Assembly (NCBI GenBank): GCA_023417985.1
Contig: JAEZDV010000183.1
Location: 1-8,136, forward strand
Length of the DNA: 8,136 bases
Direction of reading: 5' to 3'
Source: Actinomycetes bacterium
GTDB taxonomy: Bacteria; Actinomycetota; Actinomycetes; Mycobacteriales; Mycobacteriaceae
A program made the translations under genes and the position numbers. A model generated the notes under the pieces. That model did no database searches, was not told the origin of the DNA, and was given only the letters and a program-made list of their open reading frames with translations. Below are positions 1 to 5,731 of this stretch, piece after piece (the first letter of the stretch is position 1; every line of letters starts with the position of its first letter).

Positions 1-7
1 GACTGGT

Positions 8-34
8 GCCGCCCGCGCCTCGTCAGCGGGCGGC
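8..34 (-). terminator. Terminator-like hairpin spanning the alkD-like stop codon
   Basis: Positions 8-16 (GCCGCCCGC) and 26-34 (GCGGGCGGC) are perfect inverted repeats of 9 bp around a 9-base loop. The TGA stop of the alkylation-repair gene (23-25) lies in the loop. A very GC-rich stem without a clear U-tract is common for actinobacterial terminators. Only seven bases remain before the window edge, so the downstream tail cannot be judged. Confidence 0.5.
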
Positions 35-751
35 TCGAAGCCGCGCACGCTCCTGCGCATCGAGATGCTCGGTGGCGTAGCTCAGCGCCGTCCGGCCCAT
101 CGCGCCCGCGTGGGTGTCGAGGAATTCGACGAGCGCCGTGCGGTCGACGCGCTTCCCCACCTCGCGCAGCATCCAGCCCGCCGCTTTCTGGATCAGGTCG
201 CGCCGGTCGTCGAGTACACGCTCGGTTGCGGTGAGCGTCGGCCCCGCCTCGCCCCTCTTCACGAAAGCGAACGTCGCAAGCAACCCGGCGCGGCGCCGCC
301 ACAGATCCGGGTCGTCGACGAGCGTGGTCAGCAGTGCGGCGTCGGCAGGATTCGCGTACACCCATTCTCCGACGATGTGGTCGGCGGACGCATCGACGAG
401 GTCCCAGTTGTTCACCCGTCCGCAGCGGAGGGCATCGAGATACGTCTCGAGCACCGCGGAACGTGCGGACGGATCTCGCGCGAACCTGTCCACGAGAATC
501 AACAGCCCCGCGAGACGATGCTCGTGAATGTCGCTGTCCAGCAGCAGTCGTGCCTGCTCGATCGGTAGGTGCCGGTATTTCCGGACCACAGCGCGAGTCT
601 GCGGTACCCGCAGCCCCAGAAAGACGTCGCCCTCTCCGTATTCGCCGGGACCGGTCTTGAAGAAACGACTCGTGCCGAGCGCTGCGGCCGGGTCGGCAAG
701 CGCGTCCAGTTCGGCGCGCACGTCATCTGCTCTCGGAGTGTCATCTGTCAC
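23..751 (-). CDS. AlkD-like DNA alkylation repair protein (HEAT-like repeat DNA glycosylase)
   Basis: This 242-residue protein belongs by sequence to the AlkD/AlkC DNA alkylation repair family, all-helical HEAT-like proteins that excise bulky or cationic alkylated bases such as 3-methyladenine and 7-methylguanine. The N-terminus carries the family's RFFKTGPGEYG and FLGLRVPQTR segments (about 29-53). NNWDLVDAS (114-122) supplies the Trp and Asp matching Bacillus cereus AlkD W109 and D113. R154 in LWRRR and W193 in IQKAAGWMLRE match R148 and W187, with the same 39-residue spacing. Length is normal for the family. The chosen start is the GTG at 749-751, with a weak AGG nine bases upstream; the frame stays open to another GTG at 772 with no visible ribosome site, which would add seven residues. 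It lies 54 bases after the racemase gene (33 if the upstream GTG is used) and is probably co-transcribed. Family assignment is firm; substrate range is inferred. Confidence 0.88.
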   Translation of the reverse strand: MTDDTPRADDVRAELDALADPAAALGTSRFFKTGPGEYGEGDVFLGLRVPQTRAVVRKYRHLPIEQARLLLDSDIHEHRLAGLLILVDRFARDPSARSAVLETYLDALRCGRVNNWDLVDASADHIVGEWVYANPADAALLTTLVDDPDLWRRRAGLLATFAFVKRGEAGPTLTATERVLDDRRDLIQKAAGWMLREVGKRVDRTALVEFLDTHAGAMGRTALSYATEHLDAQERARLRAAR

Positions 752-805
752 GCCACCGAGCCTACGAGGCACGGATCGTCGCGGAGCGGGTTGCCTCGGG
801 TGCGC

Positions 806-1606
806 CTACTTCGCGGTGGTGGCGGCGAGCAGTTCCCGTCCGGCCGCGAACGACTCGGCTCCGGGCGGGAGCGCACCACGCTTTCCGCTGAGGTACACCT
901 CGACGTGCCCGGAGGCTCCGGAACTGTCGTCGAACTCCCGGATACCCGGTTCGACCGCATCCAGGTCGGCAAGCCGGCGCAGAGTCTGCCGGGCCACTGC
1001 TTCGGCACTGTCGAACAAGCGCACACCCTCGGGGAACCGGGCAACGATCGAGTCCGCGACCAACGGGTAGTGCGTACAACCGAGAACGATGCCCTCGACA
1101 TCCTCGGGCGTGCGCTCCGCAGCCGCAGCGATCGCGCGGTCGGCGGCCTCACGGTCACCGCGGTCGATGGCGTCGGCGAGTCCGTGGCACGCGACGCCGA
1201 CCACCTCGCTGCCGTTCCCGAACCTCTCGATGAGGTCGGCCTGGTAGCGACTGGCGGTCGTGGCGGCCGTGGCCCAGATCGCCACCGACTTGCACACGGC
1301 CGCGGCCGGCTTGATCGCAGGCACCGTCCCGACCACGGGAATGTCGTCGCCGAGATCGGCTCGCACATGTTCGAGGGCGGTCACCGACGCCGTGTTGCAC
1401 GGCAGCACCACCACGTCGGCACCGCGGTCGACGGCACGCCGTGCGATCGACACGACGTGGTCGGCCACCCAGTCGGCAGGCTTCGGACCCCAGGGAGCAC
1501 ACTCCGGGTCCATCGACAGCATCAGGTCGAGATCCGGACGCATCCGCCGAAGCCACGCAGCCGTCGGCAGCAGACCGAATCCCGAGTCGATGAGCGCAAC
1601 GATCAC
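806..1606 (-). CDS. MurI-like aspartate/glutamate racemase family protein
   Basis: This 266-residue protein has the two-domain Asp/Glu racemase layout. The N-terminal DSG motif (7-9) fits the MurI substrate loop. The two catalytic cysteines are present: C70 in LPCNTAS and C177 in LGCTHYPL. VGTVPAIKPA (92-101) is the MurI-typical segment between them. Glutamate racemase makes D-glutamate for peptidoglycan. Several positions look divergent: DSGFGLL where MurI usually has DSGxGG, and APWGPK where the usual motif is PYGxK. It may therefore be a second racemase-like paralogue and not the housekeeping murI; its substrate cannot be settled here. The GTG start at 1604-1606 has no well-placed Shine-Dalgarno site but sits just after a -10 box. 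The gene follows the reductase gene after 56 bases and precedes the alkylation-repair gene. Confidence 0.85.
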   Translation of the reverse strand: MIVALIDSGFGLLPTAAWLRRMRPDLDLMLSMDPECAPWGPKPADWVADHVVSIARRAVDRGADVVVLPCNTASVTALEHVRADLGDDIPVVGTVPAIKPAAAVCKSVAIWATAATTASRYQADLIERFGNGSEVVGVACHGLADAIDRGDREAADRAIAAAAERTPEDVEGIVLGCTHYPLVADSIVARFPEGVRLFDSAEAVARQTLRRLADLDAVEPGIREFDDSSGASGHVEVYLSGKRGALPPGAESFAAGRELLAATTAK

Positions 1607-1612
1607 CCTACG

Positions 1613-1618
1613 AATCTA
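1613..1618 (-). promoter_or_regulatory. -10 box for probable leaderless transcription of the racemase gene
   Basis: Read on the minus strand, TAGATT matches the actinobacterial TAnnnT -10 pattern. Six bases (CGTAGG) separate it from the GTG start codon, so the expected transcription start is the first base of that codon. Leaderless mRNAs with ATG or GTG at the 5' end are common in Mycobacteriales. No recognisable -35 box is present, which is usual in this group. This is a positional inference only. Confidence 0.45.
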
Positions 1619-1662
1619 GCCCTTCCCACCTGCGACGGCGCCGAGGCATGTGCCGACAGGCG

Positions 1663-2841
1663 TCAGACGGCAGCGAGCAACTCCTCGATGGGCGCGCCCG
1701 CGGCGATTTTCATCCGGGTCTTCATCACCTGCGCGGGCATTCCGCCCCCCACGACCCCCACCAGGCGTCCGTCACGTTCGTAATAGGCGAGGAACTTGCG
1801 TCCGTCGTCGCGCACGACGTGCACGGTGTCGTCGGCTCGAACGGCACCGAGACCCTGGATCTTGATGTCGTACTGATCGCTCCAGAAGTAGGGCACCTGG
1901 CCGGCGGCGCCGGACTCCCCCGTCACGATCTTCTTGGCCAGCACGATGGCTTGCTCCCCCGCGTTGGTCCAGTGCTCGACGCGCTTGCGGCCACCGCCGG
2001 GAACCTGCCACGACGCGACGTCGCCGACTGCCCACACGTGCGGGGCCGATGCGCGGCCGATGTCGTCGCACACGACGCCGTTGTCCAGTTCGATGCCGGA
2101 ACCCTCGAGCCACTCGGTGACCGGCACCGAGCCGATGCCCAGCACCACGAGGTCCACGTCGATGACGGAGCCGTCGCCGAGTACCGCAGACGTGACGCGG
2201 CCGTCACCGCGAAGTTCGGTGAGCCCCACGCCCGCACGCAGGTCCACTCCCGCTTCGGTGTGCAGTCGTGCCACCAGGGAGCCGACCTCGGGGCCGAGCA
2301 CCGACGCGAGCGGCGTCGGCTGCGGCTCGAGCAGGACGACGTCGACACCCAGGGAGCGCAGGCTGGCGGTGACTTCACACCCGATGAATCCCGCGCCGAC
2401 GACGAGCGCTCGGACGCCGGGGGTGATCGCTGCCCGCAACCCGCGGCTGTCGTCGACCGACCGCAGCACGTGCACGCCGTCGAGATCGGCCAGACCGGGA
2501 ATGCGCCGAGCCCGAAGTCCGGTCGCGATCACCAGTTCGTCGTACGGCAGTTCGGTGCCGTCGGTGAGTGTGACGGTGCGGGCCTCGGTGTCGACCGAGC
2601 GGGCCGCGTTGCCGAGTCGCAGGTCGATGCGCTGTTCGTCGAAGAACTCGCGGGGCCGCAGCGTCGTGTCCTCTCGCTCGCCGCGAATGACATCCTTCGA
2701 CAGCGGCGGACGGTCGTACGGCAGGTGCCCCTCGTCGTCGAGCAGGACGATCTCGCCCTCGTACCCCGCGCGCCGCAACTCCTCCGCGGTGCGCACACCG
2801 GCAAGGCCTGCTCCTGCTACAACGATCCGTTCGACTGCCAC
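1663..2841 (-). CDS. FAD-dependent NAD(P)H:ferredoxin reductase
   Basis: This 392-residue flavoprotein resembles the reductases that pass electrons from NAD(P)H to a ferredoxin serving oxygenases or cytochromes P450 (BphA4, rhodocoxin reductase and putidaredoxin reductase type). The FAD-binding GAGLAG is at 10-15, followed by PYDRPPLSK (41-49) and the ATG motif (106-108). A second Rossmann motif, GAGFIG (149-154), is followed by an acidic residue at E172, which suggests NADH over NADPH. AVGDVASW (271-278) is the second FAD motif, EHW (289-291) follows, and PYFWSDQY begins the C-terminal reductase domain. Length is typical. The start is taken as GTG 2839-2841 because AGGAGG ends nine bases upstream; an in-frame ATG at 2848-2850 touches that site and is too close. 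No ferredoxin or oxygenase gene is in view, so the partner is unknown. Confidence 0.92.
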   Translation of the reverse strand: MAVERIVVAGAGLAGVRTAEELRRAGYEGEIVLLDDEGHLPYDRPPLSKDVIRGEREDTTLRPREFFDEQRIDLRLGNAARSVDTEARTVTLTDGTELPYDELVIATGLRARRIPGLADLDGVHVLRSVDDSRGLRAAITPGVRALVVGAGFIGCEVTASLRSLGVDVVLLEPQPTPLASVLGPEVGSLVARLHTEAGVDLRAGVGLTELRGDGRVTSAVLGDGSVIDVDLVVLGIGSVPVTEWLEGSGIELDNGVVCDDIGRASAPHVWAVGDVASWQVPGGGRKRVEHWTNAGEQAIVLAKKIVTGESGAAGQVPYFWSDQYDIKIQGLGAVRADDTVHVVRDDGRKFLAYYERDGRLVGVVGGGMPAQVMKTRMKIAAGAPIEELLAAV

Positions 2842-2850
2842 CTGGTACAT

Positions 2851-2856
2851 CCTCCT
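2851..2856 (-). promoter_or_regulatory. Shine-Dalgarno site that decides the reductase start
   Basis: The minus strand reads AGGAGG, then ATGTACCAG, then GTG. The ATG directly abuts the site, while the GTG at 2839-2841 lies nine bases after it, which is a good spacing. This favours the GTG start. Confidence 0.65.
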
Positions 2857-2895
2857 GAATCGCGTGACCTCTGCCACCCGTATGCGCGTGCACTC

Positions 2896-2924
2896 TTCAT
2901 ACCAAACGCTGGTGCGACGCTGAA
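2896..2924 (-). promoter_or_regulatory. Candidate promoter for the ferredoxin reductase gene
   Basis: On the minus strand TTCAGC (2919-2924) and TATGAA (2896-2901) are separated by exactly 17 bases. The -10 box agrees with TATAAT at four positions, the -35 box only at three. It would give a leader of roughly 48 bases before the GTG at 2841. This is weak, sequence-only evidence. Confidence 0.3.
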
Positions 2925-2986
2925 CAGCGCGCCGATCCCGGCAGCACCCGGCGACACCGCACGACAACACGTCGGCAGTCCCGCCC

Positions 2987-3050
2987 CACGTTTCGCCACG
3001 GCCGGGCTGATAATGATGGACAACGCACGGCCCGCACGTTCCCCACGACC
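2987..3050. repeat. Imperfect direct repeat flanking the -10 box of the Asp23 operon
   Basis: Positions 2987-3003 and 3035-3050 share CACGTT, a 4-5 base C-rich spacer and ACG[G/A]CC. One copy lies upstream of the GATAAT box and the other in the expected 5' leader. Such placement would suit a regulator that bridges the promoter. The repeats are short and GC-rich, so chance is a real alternative. Confidence 0.2.
3009..3014 (+). promoter_or_regulatory. Candidate -10 box for the Asp23 operon
   Basis: GATAAT matches TATAAT at five of six positions and stands out as the only AT-rich patch in this GC-rich divergent intergenic region. Transcription would start near 3021, giving a leader of about 50 bases with a GAGGAG ribosome site at 3061-3066. 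No good -35 box was found at 16-19 bases upstream. Confidence 0.4.
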
Positions 3051-3071
3051 CACTCGGCACGAGGAGCATTC

Positions 3072-3530
3072 ATGACCAGCGACAGCGGCGCAGGAATCAG
3101 CCGCATCCAGTTCGGTACCGGTTCGTTCTCCGGTCCCGTCGACAGCCAGGGCCGGACGATCATCGCCGACGCGGTGGTCGCCAAGATCGCGGGCATCGCC
3201 ACCCGTGAGGTGAGCGGCGTATTCGACGTCGGCGCCGGCACCGCCCGGGTGGTCGGCGCGTTGCGTGACCGCATCCCCGGAGCGAGGATCAACCACGGAC
3301 AGGGCGTCGCGGTGGAGGTCGGTGAGAAACAGGCCGCTATCGACATCGGCATCGTCGCGGAGTACGGGGTCGCGCTGCACGAGCTCGCCGTGGCGATCCG
3401 GCACAACGTGATCGCGGCCGTCGAGCGGATGACCGGTCTCGAGGTCACCGAGGTCAACATCACCGTGTTCGACGTGGTGCTGTACGACGAGGCAGCCGCC
3501 GCCGACGAGCTCAAGCCGCGAGTGCAGTGA
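3072..3530 (+). CDS. Asp23/Gls24 family envelope stress protein (soluble, first gene of operon)
   Basis: This 152-residue protein has a full Asp23/Gls24 domain at about 27-138. Its landmarks are GRTIIADAVVAKIAG (27-41), the VSGV step at 47-50, the strand block AIDIGIVAEYG (89-99) and the closing RMTGLEVTEVNITVFDV (119-135). No signal peptide or membrane helix is visible, so it should be cytoplasmic. In Staphylococcus aureus, Asp23 is an abundant protein held at the inner face of the membrane by AmaP, and its loss induces cell-wall stress genes; a similar role here is inferred. The ATG at 3072 follows GAGGAG by five bases. Its stop overlaps the next start by four bases, and it opens a five-gene unit that ends in an AmaP-like anchor, which fits a soluble partner of that anchor. 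The N-terminal 26 residues are Ser/Gly-rich and probably disordered. Confidence 0.9.
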   Translation: MTSDSGAGISRIQFGTGSFSGPVDSQGRTIIADAVVAKIAGIATREVSGVFDVGAGTARVVGALRDRIPGARINHGQGVAVEVGEKQAAIDIGIVAEYGVALHELAVAIRHNVIAAVERMTGLEVTEVNITVFDVVLYDEAAAADELKPRVQ

Positions 3531-3853
3531 CCGTCCCGCCCGGCGCCGCCCCGCCCGCGCACCCCGACCCCGAGGTGGCGGACCTCGTCGCCGAGATCGT
3601 CACGGGTGTCGCGGGCGTCGCCGGGCTCAACAGCGGTCCGTTCGGATCGGTCGCGACCTATCTGCCGGGACGACGGATCCCCGGCATCAGGTTCGGCCCC
3701 GAAGGGTGCGCCGTGCACATCACCGCGGAGTATCCCGCCGATCTTCCGGCTCTCGCCGACGCCGTGCGCGCCCTCGTCGAAGTCGTCGTGGGTCCGCCGG
3801 TGCACGTGACTATCGAAGACGTTCACTTCGAACAGAAACAGGTGTCCCCGTGA
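3527..3853 (+). CDS. Short divergent Asp23/Gls24-like protein
   Basis: This 108-residue protein is not a textbook family member, but its layout follows an Asp23 domain: an N-terminal helix LVAEIVTGVAGVAGL (20-34), a G-rich turn with IPGIRF (51-56), a strand block CAVHITAEYP (61-70), a helix LADAVRALVEVVV (76-88) and a final strand VHVTIEDVHFE (92-102). It lacks the TGLxVxEVNI signature seen in the first gene. It has no membrane helix and a Pro/Ala-rich start. The GTG start at 3527 shares GTGA with the upstream stop, and no Shine-Dalgarno site is apparent, so translation is probably coupled. It may form mixed assemblies with the other Asp23 proteins of the operon; this is inference. The gene is clearly real from its overlaps on both sides. 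Confidence 0.8.
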   Translation: MTVPPGAAPPAHPDPEVADLVAEIVTGVAGVAGLNSGPFGSVATYLPGRRIPGIRFGPEGCAVHITAEYPADLPALADAVRALVEVVVGPPVHVTIEDVHFEQKQVSP

Positions 3854-4044
3854 ACCACAATCCCACCGGCAACACCGCTGTCGGCCTCATCGCCGGTCTT
3901 CTCCTTGCTCTCGCCGGAATCTTCGGGGGTGTCAGCGGACTACTGTTCGCGGTGCTTCTCGGCGCACTCGGCGGCGCGATCGGCGCACACCGGGACGGAC
4001 TTCTCGATCTCGGCGCGATCCTGCGGAGCCGCGGCCGTGGCTGA
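3850..4044 (+). CDS. DUF2273-like small membrane protein of the Asp23 operon
   Basis: This 64-residue protein begins at GTG 3850, which overlaps the previous stop as GTGA, with a weak AGGTG five bases upstream. It holds two closely spaced hydrophobic segments, about 10-24 and 29-46, rich in glycine (IFGGVSG, LGALGGAIGAHRD), followed by a short basic tail RSRGRG. A helical hairpin ending in a GxxxG-like turn and a charged segment resembles DUF2273, the small integral membrane family that accompanies asp23 and amaP in Firmicutes; the resemblance is in layout and context and needs a profile search. The frame runs open upstream to 3706, but that extension lies over the preceding gene and is not credible. 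Its job may be to help anchor or organise the Asp23 layer. Confidence 0.8.
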   Translation: MNHNPTGNTAVGLIAGLLLALAGIFGGVSGLLFAVLLGALGGAIGAHRDGLLDLGAILRSRGRG

Positions 4045-5080
4045 TGTCGTTTCGCCGGAGGCCGAGCCTTCTTCCGGCACCGAGACCGACGACACCGACA
4101 CCGCCGGGCACCGCGGCACCCTCGTCATCAAGGACCGCGCCGTCGAGCGCATCGCGGCATCCGCCGCGCTCCAGGTACCGGGAGTAGTCCGCCACACCGG
4201 TGGCCTGAGTCTGCTCACGGGTAGGGAACTTCCTCGCGCCGACGTGACCACCGGCGGGCAGGCGGTAGCGGTCAACCTCTTCATCGCCGCCGAATGGCCC
4301 TACGACGCAGCAGCATTGACCCGGCGCGTCCACGATGCTGTGGCGCGTCAACTGCACGACTACACGGGCCTGCACGTGACGGAACTGAACGTTCTCGTCG
4401 CGGCGACGCCACAGGCCGAGGAACGCGAGCCTGCCGAGCAACCGGTGCCCGTCGAATACCTCGAATCCGACATCGTCGCCCATACCGAGACACGCGCGCG
4501 GATACCGGTCGTGCAGCCGCTACCCCCGCTCGCGACGCCGGCGGCAGCCCCCGCCGCAGCGCTCATCGCCGTCGGCTCGCTCGGACTCGCGTTCGTCGCC
4601 GCCCGGGAGCTGCTCATCGTGCGCGGCACGTATGCGGGCGCACCCTGGCTCCGCAACGGCTTCGAGTGGTTCGGCAGGCTCCACTGGGAACCGTGGATAG
4701 GACCGGTCGCCGGGGTTCTCGTGCTACTCGGTCTGGCGCTGCTCGTCGCGTCGCTGAAGCCTCGCCGCCGCACGCATCTGCCCCTGCGGGTAGCCGGTTC
4801 CGCGAAGACCGTCTGGATGCGCCGGACCGACATCGCGCGCATGTGCAGTGCCCGCGCATCGGTCCTGCCGGGAGTGCGCAGCGCGCGCACGATCGTCGAT
4901 CGCCGGCGCGCCGTGGTGCGGGTCCTCGCCGACCCCGAGGTGTCGGTACCCGAACTCACCGCGACGATCCGTGCCGAAGTCGAACCGAATCTGGCGTTGC
5001 TCGCCGACCCCCTTCCGCTCGTCGTGAAAGTCGGTGTGGCGGATACGCGGGCGACCGCGTCGGGAGGGAGACGCCGATGA
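4037..5080 (+). CDS. Asp23/Gls24 domain fused to a two-helix membrane anchor with DUF6286-like C-terminus
   Basis: This 347-residue protein has four parts. After a Thr/Asp/Glu-rich lead, residues 27-122 form an Asp23 domain (GTLVIKDRAVERIAA at the start, YTGLHVTELNVLV at the end). Residues 125-167 are an acidic to Pro-rich linker. Two membrane helices follow, about 170-190 and 220-240, around a loop with four tryptophans (204-220), then KPRRR (241-245) as a cytoplasmic positive stop. Residues 248-334 form a small alpha/beta domain that recalls the actinobacterial DUF6286 and the C-terminal part of AmaP. By the positive-inside rule, both end domains would be cytoplasmic. The start GTG 4037 overlaps the upstream gene by eight bases and has CGGAG nine bases before it. 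The open frame back to 3905 is a shadow over the small membrane gene. The protein probably tethers Asp23-type partners to the membrane. Confidence 0.85.
   Translation: MADVVSPEAEPSSGTETDDTDTAGHRGTLVIKDRAVERIAASAALQVPGVVRHTGGLSLLTGRELPRADVTTGGQAVAVNLFIAAEWPYDAAALTRRVHDAVARQLHDYTGLHVTELNVLVAATPQAEEREPAEQPVPVEYLESDIVAHTETRARIPVVQPLPPLATPAAAPAAALIAVGSLGLAFVAARELLIVRGTYAGAPWLRNGFEWFGRLHWEPWIGPVAGVLVLLGLALLVASLKPRRRTHLPLRVAGSAKTVWMRRTDIARMCSARASVLPGVRSARTIVDRRRAVVRVLADPEVSVPELTATIRAEVEPNLALLADPLPLVVKVGVADTRATASGGRRR
5062..5070 (+). promoter_or_regulatory. Ribosome binding site of the amaP-like gene
   Basis: GGGAGGGAG ends six bases before ATG 5077. It is the strongest internal ribosome site of the operon and lies inside the preceding coding sequence, so it fixes the anchor gene's start and may lift its translation above pure coupling. 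Confidence 0.6.
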
Positions 5081-5643
5081 AACTCCGTACCGTGCTGGCG
5101 AACCGCTTCTTCGCCTTCGTGACCGGGTGCGTGCTGCTCGGGGCCGGCGCGTTCGCACTCGCGTGGCTGTGGGAGGTCCCTTTCGCGCGGGATCGGCTCG
5201 CACAACTGGACCGGCCGCGCGTCATGGACGTACCCGACCAGGACTGGTGGACGCCTGCACTGTGGACGGTGCTCGCGGTGGGAGCGGCGATCGGCATCGT
5301 GCTGCTGGTGGTGAACCTGTCCCGTCGCCGCACCTCGACCGTGCAGTTGTTCGACGAGGTGACCGACGCGACGCTGGGTGTGGAACTGGGGCCCGTCGCG
5401 GACGGGGTCGCACGTGAACTCGCCGGGCTGCCGGGCGCGCGGTCGGCGCGTGGCCGCGCAGTCGTGGAACGGCACCTGCCGACGCTGTCGGTGGTCGTGA
5501 ATGCCGAACCGGGCATCGACGTCGCCGAGTTCATCGCGCACGCCGAGGACACCGCCGAACGCGCCGCGTGCGCATTGGGGGGCGCCCGGGTGGCGACGCA
5601 GGTGCTGCTGCACCTCGATCCGCCGCACCCGGAACACGACTGA
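5077..5643 (+). CDS. amaP: AmaP-like alkaline shock response membrane anchor protein
   Basis: This 188-residue protein has the AmaP layout: a short basic N-terminus, a membrane helix at about 11-31, an external loop (32-59) with two adjacent tryptophans (57-58), a second helix at about 60-81, the basic stop RRR (83-85), and a cytoplasmic alpha/beta domain (about 88-180). The last domain has the helix-strand rhythm of Asp23-like domains (VADGVARELAGLPGARSA, then LSVVVNAEPG, then a final strand VATQVLLHLD). In S. aureus, AmaP tethers Asp23 to the membrane. ATG 5077 overlaps the previous TGA as ATGA. It is the last gene of the operon and converges with tuf. The preceding gene has the same helix-loop-helix-RRR-domain order, so the two may be paralogues. 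The symbol rests on layout and context, not on a database match. Confidence 0.8.
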   Translation: MKLRTVLANRFFAFVTGCVLLGAGAFALAWLWEVPFARDRLAQLDRPRVMDVPDQDWWTPALWTVLAVGAAIGIVLLVVNLSRRRTSTVQLFDEVTDATLGVELGPVADGVARELAGLPGARSARGRAVVERHLPTLSVVVNAEPGIDVAEFIAHAEDTAERAACALGGARVATQVLLHLDPPHPEHD

Positions 5644-5651
5644 CATCGACC

Positions 5652-5666
5652 GCCGTCGCAGACGGC
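5652..5666 (+). terminator. Candidate terminator hairpin of the Asp23 operon
   Basis: GCCGTC (5652-5657) pairs with GACGGC (5661-5666) around a GCA loop, nine bases past the amaP-like stop. The stem is perfect over 6 bp but short, and no U-tract follows. It could end plus-strand transcription before tuf. Confidence 0.35.
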
Positions 5667-5731
5667 CGGCACCGGCACGAGCGACACCGGGCACGAACGC
5701 CGGCCGACATCGCGGACCGGTGCGGCGTCCC

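Noticed and set aside
569..1783. Plus-strand open frame of 404 codons over the racemase and repair genes
   Set aside because: It spans two minus-strand genes with firm motifs and has no recognisable domain.
2968..3040. SigB/SigF-type stress promoter (GTTT then GGGTA) for the Asp23 operon
   Set aside because: GTTT occurs at 2990-2993, but no GGGTA follows at 15-17 bases; only GGGCT at a much shorter distance.
3010..3045. ECF sigma factor-like motif (GGGAAC then GTT) on the minus strand
   Set aside because: The spacing is about 13 bases against the usual 16-18, and it lies too far from the reductase start.
2842..3069. N-terminal extension of the reductase frame to 3069
   Set aside because: The added 76 residues are Cys/Arg-rich with no family match, they precede the Rossmann start, and they would cross the divergent promoter region.
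1648..3075. Long plus-strand open frame (475 codons) over the reductase gene
   Set aside because: It is antisense to a protein with clear FAD and NAD motifs, its own translation is low in recognisable structure, and long shadow frames are expected at this GC content.
3905..4036. Upstream extension of the fourth operon gene to ATG 3905
   Set aside because: The extra 44 residues lie over the small membrane gene in another frame, and the GTG at 4037 has a well-spaced CGGAG.
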